64,000 nucleotides of DNA from assembly GCA_002355495.1 (NCBI GenBank), contig AP017424.1:2108001-2172000 (forward strand). The letters are read 5' to 3'. Origin of the DNA: Streptomyces laurentii. GTDB lineage: Bacteria > Actinomycetota > Actinomycetes > Streptomycetales > Streptomycetaceae. Position 1 is the stretch's first letter. Every line of letters begins with the position of its first letter. Shown here piece by piece: positions 58,615-64,000 of this stretch. Made by a program: the position numbers and the translations under genes. The notes under the pieces are model-generated. The model saw only the letters and a program-made list of their open reading frames with translations. It had not been told where the DNA came from and did no database searches.

Positions 58615-61600
58615 TCACCAAGCTCGGCCGTCCGGAGGGAGCTCGTCTGTCTCCTGCTGTATACGGTGCAGGGCGGAGTCCGCGAGATCACGGTAGAAAT
58701 GTTCCTCGACACTGCCCCTGGCGCATCCGTCGGCCAGCTCATTGGCCTTCGCGTGCTGCTCGACATCCTCGGGGTAGGGCTGTCCGGGCGTCCCGGAGCG
58801 CATTCCGCTGATGCTGGAGGCGTACAGAGCACCCCTCACCCTGTTCAGACTGGTGTCACCGTGGCGGTCCGCGCCACGCAGGCAGCGGCGTACGAAACCA
58901 ACGTCCCAGACGAGCGTCCGGGGGGCTTTGGACAGAATCGCCGCAGCGACCCTGATCTTCTCTGGGCCGCTGTCGTCGAAATACTCGTCGATCACGTCAG
59001 TGACCGGGGAGTCGTAGGGTCCGGCGACGAGCTCAAAGAGGTGGGCTCCCAGCTCGAGCCTGCGAGCGGATTCCGGGTCGGCGGCGATCCAGTCGCGGAT
59101 CTGTCGCAGCAGGGCCGGGAAGTCGTCGTGATCGTGGAACGGTGGTGTCACATCCCACTGGAAAGGCAGAGGGGAGTACATGCCTGTCGCCTGGCGTGGT
59201 GGGGACTCCACCCTGGCTTCAAGTAGTTCGATGACGGCCAGGGGTTCGGTGCGGGTCAATTCCGCGAGGAACAGACCGATCCTGTAGCCGTCGATGGCCG
59301 GCGCCGCAACCAGGGCAGCAGCGAATGTCCTCTGCTCGTCCTTGGAGAGATCCGACCAAGACAGCGTGCTGTACGGGGGGCCTGTTACGGCCGCGGCGAA
59401 TACGACGAGGTCCGCCGTCTCCACGACAGGCGATACGGTGAGCAGTTCAACAGCCAGGCTCTTATCTTGCCGAGCGATGGCATGCACAGCGCCGAGCGCG
59501 GCTCTGCGCACGACGGGGTCCCCATGCGTGGCGAGCTCCCTCAGCAGCTCCCCCTCCCCGTCCAGCAGATCGCGGCCACCACGCTGGCTACCAAAGGCGT
59601 CCGCCACTGCCCGCGTGAGCTCGATGTTCTCCGAATCCATGAGTGTTCGGCCCCAGTGGACTGCCCGGTCACCAGCGACATGCCCCATCACAGTGAGAGC
59701 GACCGACACCAGCGACGCCAACGAGTTCTCGGGCGTGGCCATGGTCTGTTCACAGATGGCTTCGCCGACGCCCGGACGGTGGGTGACCAGCGTCCAGATA
59801 AACGGCCGGCTCCGTCCCGTGTCCGGGCCGAAGACCCTGTCGTTCTCACTCAGCAAAACATCGACGCGGGCGGCGATCTCATCGTCCGCCCAGTCAGACA
59901 GAGCGGCCATCACATCGCTGAACAGGGCGTTGTGCACCGCGTCCCAATCCGTGACGCCCGAGTACACAGACGGGTCGGCCGGTCCACCGTGCAATGCTCG
60001 GGCAAGTTCGTTGTCTGGTGAGGTGGGGATCGCGGTCAAGAGTTCCTCGGCCGGGCGGCGAAGGCCGTCGGGGCCATACCGTGCGAGTCCGTGCAACTCG
60101 GTGCGCACGGCGACCAGGATTGCCGGTGACAGTTCGTACTGGACGATGTACCGATGCAGCCGGTCAACTGTGTTGACGAGGTGCGGGATCCACGGCTCGC
60201 GCATGGCGTCCGTCACCGTCAGCCCGAAACGGCCAAGTGGCAGGCGGAGGGCTTTGCCAATCAGGGAGCAGGCCGCCGAGGCACGTTCCGGCTGCGGGTG
60301 TCCCAGCTCCTCGAACGCCAGGTCCAGCACCGCGCCGCGCATGTCCAGGACCTCCCTGGTGGGGGCCAGCACGTAGGGGCGGAAGCTTAGGGTCCAGGTA
60401 CTGGGTGTCCACAGCTCGTCGTCGCCCTCCGTGGCCAGCACAGGGGTGAGCACACTCAGCGGCTGGTGGACAGACGGAGTGACGGGTTCGCGGGCCAGCC
60501 AGCGTTCGGTCTGGCTGACGAGGATCTGCTGGTACTTGGTGGGACCCCAGCGGGTGTAGCCAGCCAGTTCCTCTAGAACCCGCAAGGGGTGCGAGGGGTG
60601 CCGGTGAAGTGGGCGCTGGTCGTCGCGGCCCAGGCACCAGAGAAGGGTGGCCGCCTGTGGCAGGAACTCCAGGGAATGGGCGGCCGCTTGGAGGACAGGG
60701 ACCAGAGCATGGCGCACGCTTGTGTCCGTCCAGGTATGGGTCAACCCGAAACTGACTTCCAGGGTGGCGGGGTCGCAGGGGTTGTCCACCGCCCACGAGG
60801 CCAGGTCGATAGACCGCCGTGGTTGGAAGAAGGCGACCTTCGCCACGACCTCCAGCAGGCTCACACGATCCCGTGCGTCCGCGGCGCGGAACGCTGCCGT
60901 GATCTGCTCCCACAGGGGCTCGATCAGTCCGCCAGCCTCGGTGCCCTGTTGCTGTTGCCACTCCACACGGCCGGTGTTCACCACAAGGTTGGCCAGCGCG
61001 CTGCCCTGGCCGGCTTCCATGGCTCTGTCGAGGTAACCCGTGGGCAGCCCTGTGCTGCGGTGACGCGCCTCCTTGGCAAGCAGGGCGTCACCCAGCAGGT
61101 CCGGCACGAGACGCACGGTGGTGCCGTGGCGCAGCACCACCCCGGCGTCCTCCAGGGTCTCCAAATGCCGGGCGGAGACGTCAAACGGCAACCCGGTCAG
61201 GGTCTCCAGCGACGTAAGGACCTCTGGTTCCGCAAGCCGTACGGGCTGGAACGCGGCGAGGGCGGCGAGCAGTTCCCGGGGCACCTGGCCGGATGCCGGA
61301 TCTGCGGTCAGCGCCTCGGCGAGCCGGTCCGTAAGTTCCAGGTGCAGCTTCTCGTCGCCTTCGAATCCCTGGGGATCCAGCTTTCCGCGGTTGATCAGCG
61401 CGGCGCCGGTGACAATCAACAGCGGGCAATCCCGTGCCGCTGTGGCGAGCCTCGGTGCGTGGAGCTGTACTGCTTCGTCCAGAATCTCGCCAGCCAGGGA
61501 GAGGGCGTCGTCGAACTCCAGGTCCTCGATGTCGACCACGGTGGCCTCGGTCGCGTGCGTGCCGGCCAGAGTCATTGCGCGGCGGGCATGGGCCTTACCG

Positions 61601-62400
61601 TAGGGTCGGAGTGAGAGCAGTACGTTGGCCGAGCCGTTGGCGCTCCGGACCCCAGAGATGATCTTTTCCAGGGGGAGGGTGTCGTCGTGTGCGTCGTCGA
61701 CAATTACCAGCAGGCTGCCTGTGCTCGGCAGTTGCTTGAACGCGCCGGGGCCGATGGCGAAGTCGGGGCCGAGCACTCGCACTTCGACGGCGGGCTCTGC
61801 GTCGCGCAGCGCTTCACATAGGGCCGTCACGATCTTCGTCTTCCCTGCTCCGCCCCTGCCGACGAGGAGCGCGACGCCTCCTTGCTCCTTCCTGGCAAAG
61901 GAGACGAGGCATGCCATCTGCTGTGCCCGTCCGACGAGCCGCCAGCGGTGCGTGTAGACCCGGCCCTTGTTCACCTGGCGAAGGTAATCGTCGGGTTTCA
62001 CCCAAGGATCCGGCTCCGCCGGCCCGTTCTGCGGGAACTCGAGCCGAAAGCCGACCGCATCGCCTTGGATGAATGCGCCCCGGAAGTCGATGTGGTCCCC
62101 GAGATGCGAGGTCTCCGTACTGTCCGGCGCATGCCGCTCCATGGCCTCCGCAACGGCTTGCGCGACGTACGGATCGGGGGCGAGCAGGTCCGCCGCCACC
62201 TGGACGATCCAGGATCGCACCGTCTCCTGCTGGGCGGGCTGGACAGCCGCTTCCGTAAGCACTTGAACGGAGGCACACAGGTCCTGGTTCAGCGTCCGCG
62301 CCAGATCCTCCACCCGCCGACGCCCGGCCTCCCCGCCGGCGCCTTCGGCCAAGGCCGTCAAAAACGCCTCCAGAAACGGCACCGGTAGCGCGTCTTTCAT
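58615..62400 (-). CDS. Giant P-loop NTPase (STAND/NACHT-like) of unknown function
   Basis: A 1261-residue protein. An N-terminal helical segment (1-95) is followed by the short motif GDHIDFRG (101-108), then a P-loop domain with Walker A GRGGAGKT (181-188) and Walker B LLVIVDDAH (230-238). The remaining 900 residues are helical, with a winged-helix-like part around LETLEDAGVVLRHGTTVRLV and a HEAT-like repeat array (GDPVVRRAALGAVHAIARQD). This is the layout of STAND sensor ATPases used in bacterial defence and signalling. Codons are less GC-biased than in the core genome. GGAGGG precedes the ATG. The neighbours are a membrane protein and a nucleosidase carrying the same GDHIDFRG motif. Confidence 0.82.
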   Translation of the reverse strand: MKDALPVPFLEAFLTALAEGAGGEAGRRRVEDLARTLNQDLCASVQVLTEAAVQPAQQETVRSWIVQVAADLLAPDPYVAQAVAEAMERHAPDSTETSHLGDHIDFRGAFIQGDAVGFRLEFPQNGPAEPDPWVKPDDYLRQVNKGRVYTHRWRLVGRAQQMACLVSFARKEQGGVALLVGRGGAGKTKIVTALCEALRDAEPAVEVRVLGPDFAIGPGAFKQLPSTGSLLVIVDDAHDDTLPLEKIISGVRSANGSANVLLSLRPYGKAHARRAMTLAGTHATEATVVDIEDLEFDDALSLAGEILDEAVQLHAPRLATAARDCPLLIVTGAALINRGKLDPQGFEGDEKLHLELTDRLAEALTADPASGQVPRELLAALAAFQPVRLAEPEVLTSLETLTGLPFDVSARHLETLEDAGVVLRHGTTVRLVPDLLGDALLAKEARHRSTGLPTGYLDRAMEAGQGSALANLVVNTGRVEWQQQQGTEAGGLIEPLWEQITAAFRAADARDRVSLLEVVAKVAFFQPRRSIDLASWAVDNPCDPATLEVSFGLTHTWTDTSVRHALVPVLQAAAHSLEFLPQAATLLWCLGRDDQRPLHRHPSHPLRVLEELAGYTRWGPTKYQQILVSQTERWLAREPVTPSVHQPLSVLTPVLATEGDDELWTPSTWTLSFRPYVLAPTREVLDMRGAVLDLAFEELGHPQPERASAACSLIGKALRLPLGRFGLTVTDAMREPWIPHLVNTVDRLHRYIVQYELSPAILVAVRTELHGLARYGPDGLRRPAEELLTAIPTSPDNELARALHGGPADPSVYSGVTDWDAVHNALFSDVMAALSDWADDEIAARVDVLLSENDRVFGPDTGRSRPFIWTLVTHRPGVGEAICEQTMATPENSLASLVSVALTVMGHVAGDRAVHWGRTLMDSENIELTRAVADAFGSQRGGRDLLDGEGELLRELATHGDPVVRRAALGAVHAIARQDKSLAVELLTVSPVVETADLVVFAAAVTGPPYSTLSWSDLSKDEQRTFAAALVAAPAIDGYRIGLFLAELTRTEPLAVIELLEARVESPPRQATGMYSPLPFQWDVTPPFHDHDDFPALLRQIRDWIAADPESARRLELGAHLFELVAGPYDSPVTDVIDEYFDDSGPEKIRVAAAILSKAPRTLVWDVGFVRRCLRGADRHGDTSLNRVRGALYASSISGMRSGTPGQPYPEDVEQHAKANELADGCARGSVEEHFYRDLADSALHRIQQETDELPPDGRAW

Positions 62401-62462
62401 CTACCTCTTCCCTCCCCGCTCCACACAGACAGGCCGCTCGAAGCCGTAGCCAACGTAGGGGT

Positions 62463-63020
62463 TCAGGCCGCTCCGTGAGTTGCCCTGGCGTACAACACGA
62501 TCTGAATGCCAAGGACGACCGCCGCCAGCGCCTCCAGCACCGACAGGACGACCAGCAGCCCGCCGCCCGGTCCGCCGGCCCAGAACACCAGCAGCCCGGC
62601 CAGGGGGAGCGCGCAGAACGCCGTCAGGTCCACCAGGCACTGGAAAGTCTTGCGGGAGCGGCGGCGCGCGTCGCCGCGATGGGCTTGCTCCCACCCGAAT
62701 GCCGCAAAATCACCTTGCGCACCCGCCAGTTGTGTCAAGCGAGGGCCCAGCTCGTCTCGGACGTACCGTCCGATCGCGGAAATCTTCTCGTCGTTCACCA
62801 GGTACGTCCACCCCAGCACGATGCACACCGGCGGCAAGGCGAGCAGCATCAAAGGCTGTTTGGACTGCGCCGCAGCCGCGATGATCGCGGCGGTGACCGC
62901 GAGCGTCACGTACAGAAGGTTGTCGCGGAACCCGATACGTGACTTCTGTTCGTCCTTCACGCTTTGGTACTCCGCAAGCAACAACTTCCCGACACTGACG
63001 CCCTCTTCCGGCTCCGCCAC
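62463..63020 (-). CDS. Four-helix membrane protein of the island
   Basis: A 185-residue protein. A cytosolic start (LLLAEYQSVKDEQKSRIGFR) precedes helices at about residues 32-50 (LLYVTLAVTAAIIAAAA), 56-77 (LMLLALPPVCIVLGWTYLV), 128-148 (LTAFCALPLAGLLVFWA) and 152-178 (LLVVLSVLEALAAVVLGIQI). A long cytosolic loop (about 80-125) separates the two pairs. The arrangement resembles small membrane effectors such as SLATT proteins that permeabilise the membrane in conflict systems, though the family cannot be named. GGAGG lies 8 nt before GTG 63020. It is upstream of the NTPase gene on the same strand (62 bp gap), so both are probably one transcript. Confidence 0.75.
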   Translation of the reverse strand: MAEPEEGVSVGKLLLAEYQSVKDEQKSRIGFRDNLLYVTLAVTAAIIAAAAQSKQPLMLLALPPVCIVLGWTYLVNDEKISAIGRYVRDELGPRLTQLAGAQGDFAAFGWEQAHRGDARRRSRKTFQCLVDLTAFCALPLAGLLVFWAGGPGGGLLVVLSVLEALAAVVLGIQIVLYARATHGAA

Positions 63021-63069
63021 AGGTCCGATCCTCCCTGCCCAACGCACGCGTATGGCGATGATGTGGCGA

Positions 63070-63091
63070 TATCATAGGTCTGTGCCTATGA
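63070..63091 (+). promoter_or_regulatory. Promoter and start-codon palindrome of the nucleosidase gene
   Basis: TATCAT (63070-63075) is a -10 box 6 nt before GTG 63082. TCATAGG (63072-63078) and CCTATGA (63085-63091) are perfect inverted arms that enclose the GTG and include the ATG at 63088. The site could be an operator or an RNA hairpin that hides the start. Confidence 0.55.
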
Positions 63092-63957
63092 CCCAGCCCA
63101 CTGCAGTGATCCTCACCGCGCTTCCGGTGGAGTATGACGCCGTACGGGATCACCTGACGGATACCGAAGACCTCGTCCACGAGAACGGGACCCGGGTGGA
63201 ACAGGGCCGGCTAGGGAACACGCCCTGGCGCGTGGCGATCGCCGAGCTGGGCGTGGGAGCCGTCAACTGCGCCGCGCTCACCACACAGATCGTCGGCTGG
63301 CTTCGCCCGCAGGTGCTGCTGTTCGTCGGGGTCGCGGGCGGCCTCAAGGATGACATCGCGATCGGTGATGTCGTGGTCGGGACGAAGGTGTACGCAGTCC
63401 ACGGCGGCAAGCACACCCCGCAAGGATTCCACGCCCGGCCCGAAGTGTGGAACGGTGCCCACCGCCTGGTGCAGACGGCCCGCGCGGTGCTGCGCGACAT
63501 GAAGGACGACGTACGCGGCCACTGCAAACCAATCGCGTGTGGTGACGTCGTTCTGGCTGACGACAAGTCCGCATTCGCCGAGTTCATCCGACGAAACTAC
63601 AACGACGCCTGCGCCATCGAGATGGAAGGCTCCGGCGCCGCCCACGCCGCTCATCTCAACGGCCAGGAGGCCCTTGTGATCCGGGGCATCAGCGACCGCG
63701 CCAACCCCGACAAACACGAGGCGGACGCATCCGGATCCCAGCAACGCGCCGCCAACCAGGCGGCTGCAGTGGCGGTGGCCATCCTCCGCAAACAGCAGCC
63801 ACACGGTGACTCCTCCGACCCTAATGAGGGACCCTCTCACGGCCGCACATCCGAAGTCACCTACGGCGGCGACCACATCGACTTCCGGGGCAGCACCTTC
63901 CACGGGACCGTCACTGGCAAGACAGCCGGGCCACACCCCGAGAACGAACGTCGCTAG
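63082..63957 (+). CDS. Nucleoside phosphorylase/MTA-SAH nucleosidase-type enzyme with GDHIDFRG tail
   Basis: A 291-residue protein from GTG 63082 (289 from ATG 63088; numbering here uses the ATG). It has the PNP/UDP fold: VILTALPVEYDAVR at the start, VGVAGGLKDDIAIGDVVVG, EMEGSGAAHAA with Glu180, and RGISDRANPD with the catalytic Asp203, all matching MTA/SAH nucleosidases. Residues 240-289 are a linker and the tail GDHIDFRGSTFHGTVTGK, which matches the NTPase motif. In bacterial conflict systems such nucleosidases act as effectors on nucleotides or cofactors; here that is inference. It diverges from the membrane protein and NTPase genes. Confidence 0.85.
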   Translation: MPMTQPTAVILTALPVEYDAVRDHLTDTEDLVHENGTRVEQGRLGNTPWRVAIAELGVGAVNCAALTTQIVGWLRPQVLLFVGVAGGLKDDIAIGDVVVGTKVYAVHGGKHTPQGFHARPEVWNGAHRLVQTARAVLRDMKDDVRGHCKPIACGDVVLADDKSAFAEFIRRNYNDACAIEMEGSGAAHAAHLNGQEALVIRGISDRANPDKHEADASGSQQRAANQAAAVAVAILRKQQPHGDSSDPNEGPSHGRTSEVTYGGDHIDFRGSTFHGTVTGKTAGPHPENERR

Positions 63958-64000
63958 ATCTGTACGAACTGGGAGGGCAGCCCGACCACAAGCGCGCAGT
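63958..64000 (+). other. Window end after the nucleosidase gene
   Basis: The last 43 bp continue without a stop in one frame (reading DLYELGGQPDHKRA). This may be the beginning or middle of a further island gene, but too little is visible to call one. Confidence 0.25.

Noticed and set aside
1..64000. CRISPR array or insertion sequence
   Set aside because: No regularly spaced repeats with unique spacers and no transposase gene or terminal inverted repeats were seen anywhere in the window.

Overview
The window is chromosomal DNA from a Streptomyces or very close relative. The evidence is the very high GC content, strong G/C bias at third codon positions, the fasR-fabD-fabH-acpP-fabF fatty acid synthase block, a DUF3145 protein, an actin-like Mbl gene, and neighbours such as a MatB-type malonyl-CoA ligase. 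Many genes begin exactly 6-8 nt after a TANNNT-type -10 box, which points to frequent leaderless transcripts, as is known for actinobacteria.

Layout. 0-8.2 kb: a divergently transcribed TetR regulator with a clear operator, two secreted or anchored DUF1023 alpha/beta hydrolases flanking a DesK/NarL-type two-component system, and a membrane acyltransferase. The kinase promoter and the second hydrolase promoter carry the same pair of 25-bp-phased direct repeats. 8.2-13.1 kb: stress and efflux genes (ArsR + MFS, MerR + aldo/keto reductase, serine hydrolase) and two small unknown genes. 13.4-20.9 kb: a cell-envelope block read leftward (Fem-type transferase, MurJ-like flippase, OmpR-type regulator, frameshifted kinase, lipoprotein) with a divergent L,D-transpeptidase. 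21.0-27.4 kb: SnoaL-like protein, pirin, and the fatty acid synthase operon with its activator FasR, closed by a perfect terminator hairpin. 27.6-37.8 kb: GNAT, DUF3145, SGNH lipoprotein, GH3 glycosidase with a divergent TetR, nitrilase-family amidase, PAS-SpoIIE phosphatase, EI24 membrane protein and Mbl. 37.9-50.8 kb: a DevS-like kinase with a degenerate ATPase end, a NarK-type transporter, MatB overlapping a carboxyltransferase-fold protein, a giant secreted subtilase, an MFS exporter with GNAT, and an AhpD-like protein divergent from a MocR regulator.

52.4-58.0 kb is a zone of damaged genes: a DoxX gene and an acyl-CoA ligase each with a one-base shift at a G/C run, a PaaI thioesterase that has lost its middle, and an isolated fragment. 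They sit among an intact crotonase and an arylamine N-acetyltransferase.

At 58.25 kb lie the T-arm and 3' acceptor strand of a tRNA gene followed by its own terminator, but no 5' part. I read this as an attachment-site remnant marking the left end of an integrated island that continues past the right edge. Inside the island is the most novel content: a 1261-residue P-loop NTPase, a four-helix membrane protein and a divergent nucleoside phosphorylase/MTA-SAH-nucleosidase-family enzyme. The NTPase and the nucleosidase share an identical GDHIDFRG peptide, encoded by an identical 21-nt stretch. I infer a sensor/effector conflict (anti-phage type) system.
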